Positions 28,984 through 41,853 of a stretch of DNA of 64,000 nucleotides are shown piece by piece (position 1 is the first letter of the stretch; every line of letters begins with the position of its first letter). The stretch lies in NCBI GenBank assembly GCA_029027985.1, contig CP119076.1, positions 3,718,422 to 3,782,421 on the forward strand. The letters are read 5' to 3'. The notes under the pieces are model-generated. The model was not told the DNA's origin. It did no database searches and saw only the letters and a program-made list of their open reading frames with translations. The DNA comes from Klebsiella aerogenes (GTDB lineage Bacteria > Pseudomonadota > Gammaproteobacteria > Enterobacterales > Enterobacteriaceae). A program made the translations under genes and the position numbers.

Positions 28984-30684
28984 ATGAGATTATTAAACCG
29001 TTTAAATCAGTACCAGCGGCTGTGGCAGCCCTCATCCGGCGCACCGCAGCAGGTTACCGTCGGCGAGCTTGCGGAGCGCTGCTTTTGCAGCGAACGCCAT
29101 ATTCGCACTCTGCTGCGCCAGGCGCAGGAAGCCGGGTGGTTAAGCTGGCAGGCCAGCTCCGGGCGTGGCAAGCGCGGGCAACTTTGTTTTCACAAAACCC
29201 CCGAGAGCCTGCGTAACGAGATGATGGAACACGCGCTGAATAAAGGGCAGCAGCAGAATGCGCTGGAACTGGCGCAGCTGGCGCCGGTAGAACTGAAAGC
29301 GCTACTGCATCCCTTCCTCGGCGGCCAGTGGCAAAACAATACCCCAACGCTGCGTATCCCTTACTATCGCCCACTGGAACCACTGCGCCCCGGTTTCCTC
29401 CCCGGGCGCGCGGAACAACATTTGGCCGGACAGATCTATGCCGGCCTGACGCGTTTTGACGATCGCGACAATACCCCGGTGGGCGATCTGGCGCACCACT
29501 GGCAGGTGTCGCCCGATGGCCTGCGCTGGCATTTTTATATCCGCTCCACCCTGTGCTGGCATAACGGCGATGCCGTAGAAACCGCGCAGCTGCGGCAAAG
29601 GTTACTGCTGCTGCTTGAACTACCGGCCTTACGCACGCTCTTTGCCAGCATTAGCCGAATCGACATCACTCATGCCCAGTGTCTGACCATTACGCTGCAC
29701 CGCGCCGACTACTGGCTGCCGTTCCGTTTAGCCAGCTACTGTAGCGTACTGGCCCATCCTGACGATCCGGCTATCGGCTGCGGCCCGTTCCGCCTGAAGC
29801 TATTCAGCCCGGAACTGGTACGGCTGGAGAACCATCCCCGCTACCACCTGCAACATCCGCTCATCCAGGCGGTGGAGTTCTGGATCACGCCGCAGCTGTT
29901 CGAACGCGATCTCGGCACCAGCTGTCGGCATCCGGTGCAGATCACTATCGGCGATCCCGAAGAACTCGATAATCTGCGCCAGGTCAGCAAGAGCATCAGC
30001 CTGGGTTTCTGCTATTTGACCCTGCGTCATAGCCCTCGCCTTAGCAAGGCGCAGGCTCAACGGTTGGTGTCAATTATCCACCGCTCGTCGCTACTGGAGA
30101 CGCTGCCGCTGGATGAAGGGCTGATCACGCCAAGTCACGAAGTGCTGCCGGGATGGTCGATTCCGCAGGGGCCGGAAAACCATGAGGTACCGCTGCCGTC
30201 GCAGTTAACCCTGCTCTATCACCTGCCGGTTGAGCTACATGCGATGGCTGAACAGCTGCGGCTACGGCTTGCCACCCTTGGCTGCGAACTGACAATCATT
30301 TTTCACGACGCGAAAAATTGGGACGGTTGCCAGCACCTGGCACAGGCGGATCTGATGATGGGCGACCGTCTGATTGGCGAAGCGCCGGAATATACGCTTG
30401 AACAGTGGTTACGCTGCGACACCCTGTGGCCTAATTTGCTGACCGGGGCGCAATATGCCCATTTGCAGGCCACGCTGGACGCGGTGCAAGCGCAGCCCGA
30501 GGCCCGTGGCCGCAACGATGCTCTGCGTAATGTGTTCAATACGCTGATGGATGACGCCATTATGACGCCGCTGTTCAAATATAATTATCGGATCAGCGCG
30601 CCGCCGGGGGTCAATGGCCTGCGCCTCAACGCCCGAGGCTGGTTCGATTTCGCCAGCGCCTGGCTGCCGGCATCATCGACGTGA
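28984..30684 (+). CDS. ybaE: YbaE, SgrR-like transcription factor with solute-binding domain
   Basis: This 566-residue protein couples a DNA-binding winged helix (about 1-85; QQVTVGELAERCFCSERHIRTLL is the HTH) to a C-terminal SBP_bac_5-type periplasmic-binding-like fold (about 120-560). The layout matches SgrR, which controls the sugar-phosphate stress RNA sgrS. It is the E. coli YbaE ortholog (566 residues); its signal and targets are unknown. The start at 28984 matches MRLLNRLNQY of the family. It lies upstream of queC on the same strand, with 66 bp between. Confidence 0.95.
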   Translation: MRLLNRLNQYQRLWQPSSGAPQQVTVGELAERCFCSERHIRTLLRQAQEAGWLSWQASSGRGKRGQLCFHKTPESLRNEMMEHALNKGQQQNALELAQLAPVELKALLHPFLGGQWQNNTPTLRIPYYRPLEPLRPGFLPGRAEQHLAGQIYAGLTRFDDRDNTPVGDLAHHWQVSPDGLRWHFYIRSTLCWHNGDAVETAQLRQRLLLLLELPALRTLFASISRIDITHAQCLTITLHRADYWLPFRLASYCSVLAHPDDPAIGCGPFRLKLFSPELVRLENHPRYHLQHPLIQAVEFWITPQLFERDLGTSCRHPVQITIGDPEELDNLRQVSKSISLGFCYLTLRHSPRLSKAQAQRLVSIIHRSSLLETLPLDEGLITPSHEVLPGWSIPQGPENHEVPLPSQLTLLYHLPVELHAMAEQLRLRLATLGCELTIIFHDAKNWDGCQHLAQADLMMGDRLIGEAPEYTLEQWLRCDTLWPNLLTGAQYAHLQATLDAVQAQPEARGRNDALRNVFNTLMDDAIMTPLFKYNYRISAPPGVNGLRLNARGWFDFASAWLPASST

Positions 30685-30750
30685 GAGAGCTGGTCGCCGC
30701 GCGCGTCTGGCGCTACCATATTGCTTTCACTTATTTAGTCAGGAATTGCC

Positions 30751-31452
30751 ATGAAACGCGCCGTAGTTGTCTTCAGCGGAGGACAAGACTCAACAACCTG
30801 CCTGGTGCAGGCACTGGAACAATATGATGAAGTGCATTGCGTCACTTTTGATTATGGTCAACGCCACCGCGCCGAGATTGACGTGGCTCGCGAGCTGGCG
30901 CTGAAACTGGGCGCGGTGGCGCATAAGGTGCTGGACGTCACGCTGCTTAACGAACTGGCGGTCAGTAGCCTGACGCGCGATAGTATCCCGGTACCGGATT
31001 ACGAACCGGATGCCGACGGTATTCCCAATACCTTCGTTCCCGGGCGCAATATTCTGTTTTTAACCCTGACGGCCATCTATGCCTACCAGGTGAAAGCCGA
31101 AGCGATTATTACCGGCGTTTGTGAGACCGATTTCTCCGGCTACCCGGATTGCCGCGACGAGTTTGTTAAAGCATTGCACCATGCCGTCAGCCTCGGTATG
31201 GCAAAAGATATTCGCTTCGAAACGCCGCTGATGTGGCTGAACAAAGCCGAAACCTGGGCGCTGGCTGATTATTGGGGCCAGCTGGATCTGGTGCGCCGCG
31301 AAACTCTCACCTGTTATAACGGCATTAAAGGCGATGGCTGCGGCCAGTGCGCCGCCTGCAACCTGCGCGCCAATGGTCTGCATCAGTACCAGGCCGATCG
31401 GCCAGGTATTATGGCGATAATGAAGCAAAAAACCGGGCTGAACCAGGCATAG
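30751..31452 (+). CDS. queC: 7-cyano-7-deazaguanine synthase QueC
   Basis: This ATP-dependent enzyme converts CDG to preQ0 in queuosine biosynthesis. The 233-residue protein has the ATP-PPase P-loop SGGQDSTT at 9-16 and the zinc site in [19 protein letters not shown] near the C-terminus. The start follows a Shine-Dalgarno-like AGGAATT. E. coli QueC is 231 residues. No preQ1 riboswitch is seen upstream. It is followed by a tandem repeat array and then convergent fadM. Confidence 0.97.
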   Translation: MKRAVVVFSGGQDSTTCLVQALEQYDEVHCVTFDYGQRHRAEIDVARELALKLGAVAHKVLDVTLLNELAVSSLTRDSIPVPDYEPDADGIPNTFVPGRNILFLTLTAIYAYQVKAEAIITGVCETDFSGYPDCRDEFVKALHHAVSLGMAKDIRFETPLMWLNKAETWALADYWGQLDLVRRETLTCYNGIKGDGCGQCAACNLRANGLHQYQADRPGIMAIMKQKTGLNQA

Positions 31453-31453
31453 C

Positions 31454-31895
31454 CTGCGGAGAGCTATTGGCACGGAGCTTTAGTTCAACGTCCCCGGTGG
31501 CGCAACGCTTACCGGGGCTACGGGTTCACAGCGTCCCACTAGCCGGTAGCCCGGACAAGGCGCGTCAGCCGCCGCCTCCGGGAAGCTGTTGGCACGGAGC
31601 TTTAGTTCAACGTCCCCGGTAGCGCTACGCTTACCGGGGCTACGGGTTCACAGCGTCCCACCAGCCGGTAGCCCGGACAAGGCGCGTCAGCCGCCGCCTC
31701 CGGGAAACTGTTGGCACGGAGCTTTAGTTCAACGTCCCCGGTAGCGCTACGCTTACCGGGGCTACGGGTTCACAGCGTCCCACCAGCCGGTAGCCCGGAC
31801 AAGGCGCGTCAGCCGCCGCCTCCGGGAAACTGTTGGCACGAAGCCTTAGTTCAACATCCCCGGTAGCACTACGCTTACCGGGGCTATGGGTTCAC
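31454..31895. repeat. REP/BIME-type tandem array, 122-bp unit, about 3.5 copies
   Basis: The segment TTGGCACGGAGCTTTAGTTC recurs with starts at 31467, 31589 and 31711 and, changed, at 31833, an exact period of 122 bp. Each unit carries two oppositely arranged palindromic REP-like parts (CCCCGGTAGCGCTACGCTTA, then CCCGGACAAGGCGCGTCAGC) and so is a BIME. Units 2 and 3 are almost identical, while the fourth is diverged and truncated. It fills the queC-fadM convergent gap and has no credible protein gene. It may act as a transcript-end or gyrase/DNA-polymerase binding site. Confidence 0.92.
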
Positions 31896-31929
31896 GGCTC
31901 TCCGCGGTCCGACTCTCACACGACTGTTG

Positions 31930-32331
31930 TTAGCGTAAGTTCATCTGGTCGAGTTTTTCGCGCAACTCTCCGTCCAACGGCAGCGCCTTCTGCGTTTTCA
32001 AATCAATACAGACGAAAGTAATCAGCGCATCGGCCACCACTTCGCCATTGGGGTTAAGCGTCACAATCTGACTCAGGGTGCCGCTTTTGCCGTTAAGCTG
32101 CTCCAGCTTACTGGTGACGGTCAGCACATCGCCCAGAACCGCCGGGCGGCGGTAGTTGATATTGATGTTTACCACCACGAAAGCAATATTGTGGCTGGTC
32201 ATCCAGTGAAACGCCGGGCTGCTTTCGAGGCCGTCCCAGCGCGCTTCCTCAAGAAACTCCAGATAACGGGCGTTGTTAACGTGCTGGTAAACATCCAGAT
32301 GATAACCGCGAACTTTAATTTGGGTCTGCAT
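31930..32331 (-). CDS. fadM: Long-chain acyl-CoA thioesterase III FadM
   Basis: This 133-residue single-hotdog thioesterase (YbaW) cleaves long and unusual acyl-CoAs such as 3,5-tetradecadienoyl-CoA during beta-oxidation. The hotdog helix YQHVNNARYLEFLEEARWDG carries the catalytic Asp/His-type residues. The start MQTQIKVRGYHLD at 32331 matches E. coli FadM. A FadR-like site lies in the upstream intergenic region, as expected for a FadR-repressed gene. It is convergent with queC across the repeat array. Confidence 0.96.
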   Translation of the reverse strand: MQTQIKVRGYHLDVYQHVNNARYLEFLEEARWDGLESSPAFHWMTSHNIAFVVVNININYRRPAVLGDVLTVTSKLEQLNGKSGTLSQIVTLNPNGEVVADALITFVCIDLKTQKALPLDGELREKLDQMNLR

Positions 32332-32368
32332 AGCGCACATGCCTTACGATTATTGTTGTCAATCAGGT

Positions 32369-32398
32369 AAGAGGTCACACCAGATAGCGTGACCTCTT
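32369..32398. promoter_or_regulatory. Candidate FadR site within a perfect 10-bp hairpin upstream of fadM
   Basis: The minus strand reads ATCTGGTGTGACCTCTT (32385 to 32369), close to the FadR operator consensus (AnCTGGTCnGACnnGTT). The same DNA is one arm and the loop of a perfect inverted repeat AAGAGGTCAC/GTGACCTCTT. No T run follows, so it is not a standard terminator of ybaV. Confidence 0.45.
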
Positions 32399-32442
32399 TA
32401 GCATGGCAAAGATTTGCCACTGTGCAAACCAGCAAGCCAAAA

Positions 32443-32880
<438 letters not shown>

Positions 32881-32891
32881 TCAGAAATGGA

Positions 32892-32913
32892 AAAGGCCGC
32901 GAAAGCGGCCTTT
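32892..32913 (-). terminator. Terminator between ppiD and ybaV
   Basis: AAAGGCCGC/GCGGCCTTT with a GAAA loop and four T after the stem on the minus strand. It lies 44 bp after the ppiD stop. Confidence 0.85.
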
Positions 32914-32956
32914 GGATATTGCATCACGTTACCTCGTTTTGCGAGGCGGCGCGAAA

Positions 32957-34831
32957 TTATTGCTGCTGGTCGACGACGTCGCCGAGCTTGATTTTCGCTT
33001 CCTTACGCAGGTTGCTCATCAGTGCTTCAAAAGCAATTTGAGCGTTGTTCTGGGTGATCCCCTGAACCATCGCTTTCTTCTGCTCTTCCGGCATGGATCC
33101 GGCTTTCACTTCGTCCAGCGCCAGCAGCACGACGTTACCTTTCATGTCAGTGCCCACGCCATAGCTGGCTTTATCTTTCTGCGGCAGCGGCAGAGAGAAT
33201 GCCGCCTGACTCAGCGGATCCTGACCGGTACGGGACAGCGTCTGCGCCGCGCCGAAGCTCAGCCCAGCGGCTTTCATCGCTTCATCGCCTTTACCGGCTT
33301 TCAGGTCGGCCAGTAGCTTGTCGGCATCCAGCTTCGCCTGTTGCTCCGCTTTGTTGTGCTTAACGATGTCGCTCACCTGCGCTTTCACGTCAGCCAGCGG
33401 CTTAACGCTTTCCGCTTTGTGCTCGCTGATACGCAGTACAAAGGCGCGATCGCCGTCAACGGTAATGATGTCCGAGTTGCTGCCCGGCGTGCCGTTCTCG
33501 CCGACCAGACCGCCGTTAAAGATAGCGTCGGAGACCGGTTTGAAGTTCAGCTCTTCCGGCAGATTGTCGCGGCCGAACCAGCCGGTCTCAACCACTTTCA
33601 GGCCAGCGACTTGCGCCGCGCCCGCCAGGGACTCGTTATCGTTGCTGGCAGCGTCACTCACCTTCTGCTGCAGCGCATAGTACGCGTCCAGCGCTTTTTC
33701 CTGCTTCACTTTTGCCGCGATATCGTTACGCACGTCTGCCAGTGGTTTTACCTGCGCCGGCTGAACATCATCCAGACGAGCCACCAGGAAGCCTACGGAA
33801 GATTTGATCACGCCGGAGAGTTGGCCTTTATCTTTCAGACCAGCCTCTTTCAGCTCAGGCACGGTGGAAGCATCTTCCATCCATCCCATATCGCCGCCGT
33901 TACGCGCGGAGATGATGTCGGTAGATTTCTCTTTCGCTAACGTGGCGAAATCAGCGCCTTTTTGCAGTTCGCCCAGCACCGCTTTTGCATCGGCTTCAGT
34001 TTTAGTCTGAATCACGCTGTAGCGATTGCGCTGCGGCTGAGTGAACTGATCTTTATGCTGGTCATACCATGACTGAATTTCTTCGTCAGAAGCGTTTTCC
34101 TGCATGCTGGCGGCATCCATCTTGATGTAGCTCACGCGGAACTGCTCCGGCGCCATAAAGCGGGCCTGATTCTGCTGCCAGAAAGCGTTGATCTCTTCAT
34201 CGCTGGCGGTCTGCTTCGCCGCCAGCGCGTTGACGTCGATGGTCGCTTCGCGAACCACACGCTGCTGGGATACCAGCGCCGCCAGTTGATCGGATTCACC
34301 CGGCAGCATGAAATCGGTACCGGCAACCGCGTTAATCAGTTGCTGAGTCGTCAGTTGGTTACGCAGCGCCTGTGCGTATTGATCGGTGGTCATCCCCATC
34401 TGATTCACGATACCGCTGAAGCGTTCGTTATCAAATTTGCCATTCGACTGGAAGGCCTGGGTCTGGAAGATAGCCTGCTTCACCTGGTTGTCACTGATGC
34501 CAAGGCCCAGTTCGCGCGCATACTGATCCAGCAGCGACTCATCAATCAGGCGGTTCAGCACCTGCTGACGCATGGTTTTCATGTAGTTTTCGTTAGCCGC
34601 CAGTTCAGAGAACTGATCGCCAAGCTGTTGCTGCATGCGGTTACGCTCGCTGGCAACGGCATTTTCAAACTGCGCGCGGCCAATCTCCTGACCATTCACT
34701 TTTGCGGCATAGTTGTTGCCGCCGCCAATCAGGTAACCACTCACCCCGGTCAAGATGAACGAGACAATAATGATACCGAAAATAATCTTGAGCACGACGC
34801 TGTTGGCGGCCGTGCGTAGGTTGTCCATCAT
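32957..34831 (-). CDS. ppiD: PpiD, membrane-anchored periplasmic folding factor
   Basis: This 624-residue SurA-like chaperone is anchored in the inner membrane at the SecYEG exit. One membrane helix near the N-terminus (about 16-34, LKIIFGIIIVSFILTGVSGYL) precedes periplasmic chaperone helices and a parvulin domain (about 265-355; GGDMGWMEDASTVPELKEA). Isomerase activity is weak or absent in E. coli. The start MMDNLRTAAN at 34831 fits the family. E. coli PpiD has 623 residues. The neighbours hupB-lon-clpXP reflect a protein quality-control cluster. Confidence 0.97.
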   Translation of the reverse strand: MMDNLRTAANSVVLKIIFGIIIVSFILTGVSGYLIGGGNNYAAKVNGQEIGRAQFENAVASERNRMQQQLGDQFSELAANENYMKTMRQQVLNRLIDESLLDQYARELGLGISDNQVKQAIFQTQAFQSNGKFDNERFSGIVNQMGMTTDQYAQALRNQLTTQQLINAVAGTDFMLPGESDQLAALVSQQRVVREATIDVNALAAKQTASDEEINAFWQQNQARFMAPEQFRVSYIKMDAASMQENASDEEIQSWYDQHKDQFTQPQRNRYSVIQTKTEADAKAVLGELQKGADFATLAKEKSTDIISARNGGDMGWMEDASTVPELKEAGLKDKGQLSGVIKSSVGFLVARLDDVQPAQVKPLADVRNDIAAKVKQEKALDAYYALQQKVSDAASNDNESLAGAAQVAGLKVVETGWFGRDNLPEELNFKPVSDAIFNGGLVGENGTPGSNSDIITVDGDRAFVLRISEHKAESVKPLADVKAQVSDIVKHNKAEQQAKLDADKLLADLKAGKGDEAMKAAGLSFGAAQTLSRTGQDPLSQAAFSLPLPQKDKASYGVGTDMKGNVVLLALDEVKAGSMPEEQKKAMVQGITQNNAQIAFEALMSNLRKEAKIKLGDVVDQQQ

Positions 34832-34983
34832 GGTGTAACAACGCTCCGCTGTAGATGACTTTAGCTCGCGCAGCATAGCACGTGATGGCTGCCGCGCGTG
34901 AGGACGTATTTTGACAAGAAAACGGGGCAATTGTCAGCCCACAAGTGCGCATAAACACACATAAAGTCGCGTTCTGGACGAAT

Positions 34984-35009
34984 AAAAAAGGCACATCTCG
35001 CGATGCGCC
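34984..35009 (-). terminator. Terminator of hupB
   Basis: On the minus strand GGCGCAT and ATGTGCC pair (one G-U) around a 6-nt loop, followed by six T. It lies 37 bp after the hupB stop. Confidence 0.82.
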
Positions 35010-35045
35010 CTTGTACTTCGTCACATTCCCTGGCGGGAGAGCCGA

Positions 35046-35318
35046 TTAGTTTACCGCGTCTTTCAGCGCTTTACCTGCGCGGAAACCCGGTACTTTAGCA
35101 GCAGCAATGGTGATTTCTTTACCTGTTTGCGGGTTGCGACCAGTACGGGCAGCACGCTCTTTAACAGCAAAAGTACCGAACCCTACCAGCGCAACATCAT
35201 CCCCAGACTGCAGAGATTCAGTAACAGAAGCGATTAAAGCATCTAACGCACGTCCAGCTGCAGCTTTAGAAATGTCCGCACCCGCAGCAATTTTGTCAAT
35301 CAGTTGAGATTTATTCAC
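35046..35318 (-). CDS. hupB: HU-beta nucleoid protein
   Basis: This 90-residue histone-like HU beta subunit has an N-terminal dimerising helical part and the DNA-clasping arm ([23 protein letters not shown]), with the intercalating proline in RNPQTG. HU bends and compacts DNA as a homo- or heterodimer with HU-alpha. The sequence is virtually identical to E. coli HupB. It lies between lon and ppiD, as in E. coli, with its own terminator. Confidence 0.98.
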   Translation of the reverse strand: MNKSQLIDKIAAGADISKAAAGRALDALIASVTESLQSGDDVALVGFGTFAVKERAARTGRNPQTGKEITIAAAKVPGFRAGKALKDAVN

Positions 35319-35455
35319 TGTTCTCTTCCTCTCTTTATAATTTATATCGCACCAGAATCCTTCATGGCGCGACCGCGCAGCAGTTATATCAGGACTGTCA
35401 TGCCCTTACAACAGAGTTGTCGATGACCCCTGCCAGCGATCTAAGTTAGCTACAC

Positions 35456-35492
35456 AAAAAAAGGCTGGCAAGTACGAATTTACTTACCAGCC
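35456..35492 (-). terminator. Terminator of lon
   Basis: GGCTGGcAAGTA/TACTTaCCAGCC stem (one mismatch) with a 6-nt loop and seven T on the minus strand. It lies 33 bp after the lon stop. Confidence 0.88.
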
Positions 35493-35524
35493 CCACTTTT
35501 CTTAACGCTATTTGCGCGATATCA

Positions 35525-37879
35525 CTATTTTGCGCTCACAACCTGCATGCCAAACGGTTCATTTTGCAGGGCAAGCGCCAGAACTTCCTCAATTCGCTGC
35601 ACCGGATGGATATCCAAATCGGCGATAACGTTTTCCGGAATTTCTTCAAGGTCACGCTTGTTTTCGTAAGGGATCAGGACTGTCTTGATGCCTCCACGAT
35701 GCGCCGCGAGCAGTTTTTCCTTCAGACCGCCGATCGGCAGCACCTGACCGCGCAGGGTAATTTCCCCTGTCATCGCAACATCGGCGCGTACCGGGTTGCC
35801 CGTCAGGCAAGACACCAGCGCGGTACACATCGCCGTACCGGCGCTCGGGCCGTCTTTCGGCGTCGCCCCTTCCGGCACGTGAACGTGGATATCGCGTTTT
35901 TCGTAGAAGTCCGGGTTGATACCCAGCTTCTCCGCGCGCGCGCGCACCACGGTCAGCGCCGCCTGGATAGATTCCTGCATCACTTCGCCAAGCGAGCCAG
36001 TATAGGTCAGCTTGCCTTTGCCCGGGACGCAGGCGGTTTCGATGGTCAGCAAATCGCCGCCCACTTCCGTCCACGCCAGACCGGTCACCTGACCCACGCG
36101 GTTTTCGCTATCCGCGCGGCCGTAGTCAAAGCGCTGTACGCCGAGATAATCATGCAAGTTTTCACCATTGATCTCGATGTGTTTCAGCGACTTATCCAGC
36201 AGCAGCTGTTTAACAGCTTTACGGCACAGCTTGGAGATTTCACGCTCCAGGCTACGAACGCCCGCTTCACGAGTGTAGTAACGGATAATGCCGACAATGG
36301 CGCTATCGTCGACCGTCAGTTCACCTTTTTTCAGCGCGTTGCGTTCGATCTGTTTCGGCAGCAGATGACGCTTGGCAATGTTCAGTTTTTCATCTTCGGT
36401 ATAACCGGAGAGGCGAATCACTTCCATACGATCCAGCAGCGGGGCTGGAATATTCATGGAGTTAGAGGTCGCCACGAACATCACGTCACTGAGATCGTAA
36501 TCCACTTCAAGATAGTGGTCGTTAAAGGTCACGTTCTGTTCCGGATCCAGCACCTCAAGCAGCGCTGAAGCCGGGTCGCCGCGCATGTCGGAGGACATTT
36601 TGTCGATCTCATCAAGCAGGAACAGCGGGTTTTTAACCCCGACTTTCGCCATTTTCTGGATCAGTTTGCCCGGCATTGAGCCAATATAAGTCCGGCGATG
36701 GCCACGGATTTCCGCTTCATCACGCACGCCGCCCAGTGCCATTCGCACGTACTTACGTCCGGTGGCTTTGGCAATGGATTGACCCAACGAGGTTTTACCC
36801 ACCCCCGGCGGCCCTACCAGACACAAGATCGGCCCTTTCAGCTTGTTCACGCGACTCTGCACCGCGAGGTACTCAAGGATGCGATCCTTCACCCGCTCAA
36901 GGCCATAGTGGTCGGTATCGAGGATTTCCTGAGCCTGACGCAGGTCTTTTTTGACCTTGCTGCGCGCGTTCCACGGAACCTGCACCATCCAGTCGATGTA
37001 GCCGCGTACGACGGTCGCTTCCGCCGACATCGGAGACATCATCTTCAGCTTTTGCAGTTCCGCTTCGGTTTTCTCTTTCGCCTCTTTCGGCATTTTTGCC
37101 GCATCGATCTTACGCTTCAGCGCTTCGTTTTCATCCGGGGCGTCGTCCATCTCGCCGAGCTCTTTCTGGATGGCTTTCATTTGCTCATTCAGATAGTACT
37201 CACGCTGAGATTTTTCCATCTGCTTCTTCACCCGGTTGCGAATGCGCTTCTCAACCTGCAGCAGATCGATTTCTGATTCCATCATCGCCATCAGATATTC
37301 CAGACGTTCGTTCACGTCGGACATCTCCAGCACAGACTGTTTGTCCGCCAGCTTAAGCGGCATATGCGCGGCGATGGTGTCCGCCAGACGCGCCGGATCG
37401 TCGATGCTATTCAGCGACGTCAGCACTTCCGGTGGGATTTTTTTGTTCAGCTTGATGTAGCCTTCAAACTGGCTGATAGCCGTACGCACAAGCACTTCCT
37501 GCTCGCGCTCTTCAATAACCGGCGAGGCAAGGTACTCTGCTTTGGCGGAGAAGTGCTCGCCATTATCAGACAGCGCAGTAATACGCGCGCGCTGCAAGCC
37601 TTCCACCAGCACTTTGACCGTGCCATCCGGCAGCTTCAGCATTTGCAAAATTGACGCCACGGTCCCGACGGTGAAAAGATCGTTTACACCCGGCTCATCC
37701 GTCGACGCTTCTTTCTGTGCGACCAGCATGATTTTTTTATCATGGTCCATGGCCGCTTCCAGACAACGGATAGATTTTTCCCGCCCTACAAACAGGGGTA
37801 TGACCATGTGCGGATAAACCACCACATCGCGCAACGGCAATACGGGGATTTCAATGCGTTCAGAACGCTCAGGATTCAT
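35525..37879 (-). CDS. lon: ATP-dependent protease Lon
   Basis: This homohexameric AAA+ serine protease degrades misfolded proteins and regulators such as SulA, RcsA and antitoxins. The 784-residue chain has an N-terminal substrate domain (about 1-310), an AAA+ module with Walker [10 protein letters not shown] and Walker [11 protein letters not shown], and the protease domain with Ser679 in [10 protein letters not shown] and Lys722. The length is identical to E. coli Lon. It has a heat-shock promoter upstream and its own terminator. Confidence 0.99.
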   Translation of the reverse strand: MNPERSERIEIPVLPLRDVVVYPHMVIPLFVGREKSIRCLEAAMDHDKKIMLVAQKEASTDEPGVNDLFTVGTVASILQMLKLPDGTVKVLVEGLQRARITALSDNGEHFSAKAEYLASPVIEEREQEVLVRTAISQFEGYIKLNKKIPPEVLTSLNSIDDPARLADTIAAHMPLKLADKQSVLEMSDVNERLEYLMAMMESEIDLLQVEKRIRNRVKKQMEKSQREYYLNEQMKAIQKELGEMDDAPDENEALKRKIDAAKMPKEAKEKTEAELQKLKMMSPMSAEATVVRGYIDWMVQVPWNARSKVKKDLRQAQEILDTDHYGLERVKDRILEYLAVQSRVNKLKGPILCLVGPPGVGKTSLGQSIAKATGRKYVRMALGGVRDEAEIRGHRRTYIGSMPGKLIQKMAKVGVKNPLFLLDEIDKMSSDMRGDPASALLEVLDPEQNVTFNDHYLEVDYDLSDVMFVATSNSMNIPAPLLDRMEVIRLSGYTEDEKLNIAKRHLLPKQIERNALKKGELTVDDSAIVGIIRYYTREAGVRSLEREISKLCRKAVKQLLLDKSLKHIEINGENLHDYLGVQRFDYGRADSENRVGQVTGLAWTEVGGDLLTIETACVPGKGKLTYTGSLGEVMQESIQAALTVVRARAEKLGINPDFYEKRDIHVHVPEGATPKDGPSAGTAMCTALVSCLTGNPVRADVAMTGEITLRGQVLPIGGLKEKLLAAHRGGIKTVLIPYENKRDLEEIPENVIADLDIHPVQRIEEVLALALQNEPFGMQVVSAK

Positions 37880-37958
37880 AGAGCTCTCTCTTAGTTTAAA
37901 GTCCGCCAGGTAGCCGACGACACCTTCATTAACGCGTCGCCGTTAATATGTAATCCAG

Positions 37959-37988
37959 TATATGGGGATGTATTCCATACATTCAACG
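37959..37988 (-). promoter_or_regulatory. Sigma32 heat-shock promoter of lon
   Basis: The minus strand has CGTTGAAT (-35, cf. CTTGAAA) and CCCCATATA (-10, cf. CCCCATnTA) at heat-shock spacing, about 80 bp upstream of the lon ATG. The same element drives lon in E. coli. Confidence 0.88.
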
Positions 37989-38036
37989 CCGGGAATGCAG
38001 GAAAAATAAAAGGGGGGATAAAATCCCCCCTTTTTG
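37979..38036 (+). ncRNA. sraA: Possible SraA-like small RNA between lon and clpX
   Basis: E. coli encodes the short SraA (PsrA3) RNA of about 57 nt in this intergenic space, divergent from lon. Here a plus-strand segment of about 58 nt starts ACATTCAACGCCGG and ends in AGGGGGGAT/ATCCCCCCT followed by TTTTTG, a good terminator. The identity rests on position and structure, not on a clear start. The same hairpin (38011-38035) also serves as the clpX terminator on the minus strand, which is the simpler explanation. Confidence 0.4.
38011..38035. terminator. Terminator between clpX and lon
   Basis: AGGGGGGAT/ATCCCCCCT stem with short A-rich loop and flanking A/T runs gives termination on both strands: five T on plus, a T-rich tail on minus after clpX. 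Confidence 0.85.
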
Positions 38037-38062
38037 TTTAACTGCTTGTGTGAATTGGCGAA

Positions 38063-39337
<1,275 letters not shown>

Positions 39338-39471
39338 GAGTCCAAACCTCTTCTTAAGTTCTTTGTGCCGCAGATGACGACGCAAATGCCATTCTCAGGC
39401 GCAAGTCGCGATGACGTGTTGTGCCGCCCTGGTTTTACAACAAGTATAGCGGCACCCTTACGCCATGGGCA

Positions 39472-40095
39472 TCAATTACGATGGGTCAAGATGGAATCGA
39501 CCAGGCCGTATTCCACTGCTTCCGACGCAGACAGGAAACGGTCACGCTCGGTATCGCGCTCAATCTGCTCAAGGGATTGACCCGTATGATGCGCCATCAG
39601 TTCATTCATGCGCCCTTTCACTTTCAGAATTTCACGGGCGTGGATTTCAATATCCGTCGCCTGACCCTGATAGCCGCCCAGCGGCTGGTGAATCATCACG
39701 CGGGAGTTCGGCAGGCAGAAACGCTTGCCTTTCGCCCCTGCGGTCAGCAGGAAAGCGCCCATCGAAGCGGCCTGGCCCATACAAATGGTGCTAACGTCCG
39801 GCTTGATGAACTGCATGGTGTCGTAAATTGACATCCCGGCGGTGATCACCCCGCCCGGAGAGTTAATGTACAGGTAAATATCTTTTTCTGGGTTTTCCGC
39901 TTCCAGAAACAGCATCTGCGCCACAATCAGGTTAGCCATGTGGTCTTCCACCTGGCCGGTCAGGAAAATGACGCGTTCCTTAAGCAGACGGGAGTAGATA
40001 TCAAAAGAACGTTCGCCGCGTGAGGTCTGTTCAATGACCATCGGCACCAGGGCCATATGGGGTGCAAAGTTATCTCGTTCGCCACTGTATGACAT
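39472..40095 (-). CDS. clpP: ClpP, proteolytic subunit
   Basis: This 207-residue serine protease self-assembles into two stacked heptamers used by ClpX and ClpA. The catalytic triad of the precursor is Ser111 ([12 protein letters not shown]), His136 (MIHQPLGG) and Asp185. The start [17 protein letters not shown] is given by GGAGACGGAA before the ATG; 14 N-terminal residues are removed by self-cleavage. An upstream in-frame extension has no ribosome-binding site. It is preceded by a sigma32 promoter and followed by clpX. Confidence 0.99.
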   Translation of the reverse strand: MSYSGERDNFAPHMALVPMVIEQTSRGERSFDIYSRLLKERVIFLTGQVEDHMANLIVAQMLFLEAENPEKDIYLYINSPGGVITAGMSIYDTMQFIKPDVSTICMGQAASMGAFLLTAGAKGKRFCLPNSRVMIHQPLGGYQGQATDIEIHAREILKVKGRMNELMAHHTGQSLEQIERDTERDRFLSASEAVEYGLVDSILTHRN

Positions 40096-40242
40096 TTCCG
40101 TCTCCTGGATTAATTTTGAAAAAACCTGCTGCACTGATTGTAACCTTATGGACGGATTATCAGCCAGAGTTTCTATCCGCAGGGCATCGATACGTTAATG
40201 TCGTCATGATGCCTGACGCTGCGAATGCAGATACGTCACCCG

Positions 40243-40272
40243 TTTATGGGGATGGCACAGCCATAATTCAAG
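40243..40272 (-). promoter_or_regulatory. Sigma32 promoter of clpPX
   Basis: The minus strand reads CTTGAAT (-35) and CCCCATAAA (-10), at heat-shock spacing (14 bp between elements), about 150 bp upstream of clpP. It agrees with the known E. coli clpP heat-shock promoter. The rest of the 313-bp tig-clpP gap is an untranslated leader, with the tig terminator at its far end. Confidence 0.88.
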
Positions 40273-40345
40273 CATAACAACCTTTTGGAGTAACGCTATC
40301 ACTGAAAATGTGTTTTAGCACTCATCCTAAGCCTATCATTGCAAT

Positions 40346-40377
40346 AAAAAAAACCCGCCACCTTTCGGCAACGGGCT
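40346..40377 (-). terminator. Terminator of tig
   Basis: On the minus strand AGCCCGTTGCC and GGTGGCGGGTT pair fully (with G-U pairs) around a GAAA tetraloop, followed by eight T. Confidence 0.9.
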
Positions 40378-40408
40378 TTTTGCGCGAACCTTGAACAGCC
40401 GGGCGAAA

Positions 40409-41716
<1,308 letters not shown>

Positions 41717-41853
41717 TCAAAAAAATCACAGTGCTCGGTCAACTCTGGAAGCGCGTGTAAGTGGCTTCGCAGAACCGGGATGCCCTCTTCAAATCAGAAA
41801 CACATTCCCTGTCGTCAGAATCATCCCGAAGACATTCATATATAAGACGCGGC

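Noticed and set aside
30685-30750. PreQ1 riboswitch before queC
   Set aside because: The space is only 66 bp and no C-rich pseudoknot pattern was found.
31347-32021. Small open frames inside the REP array
   Set aside because: They repeat with the 122-bp unit and have no homology or start signals; repeat DNA is the better explanation.
35564-36568. 334-residue frame antisense to lon
   Set aside because: Same reason: lon codon bias leaves the opposite frame open.
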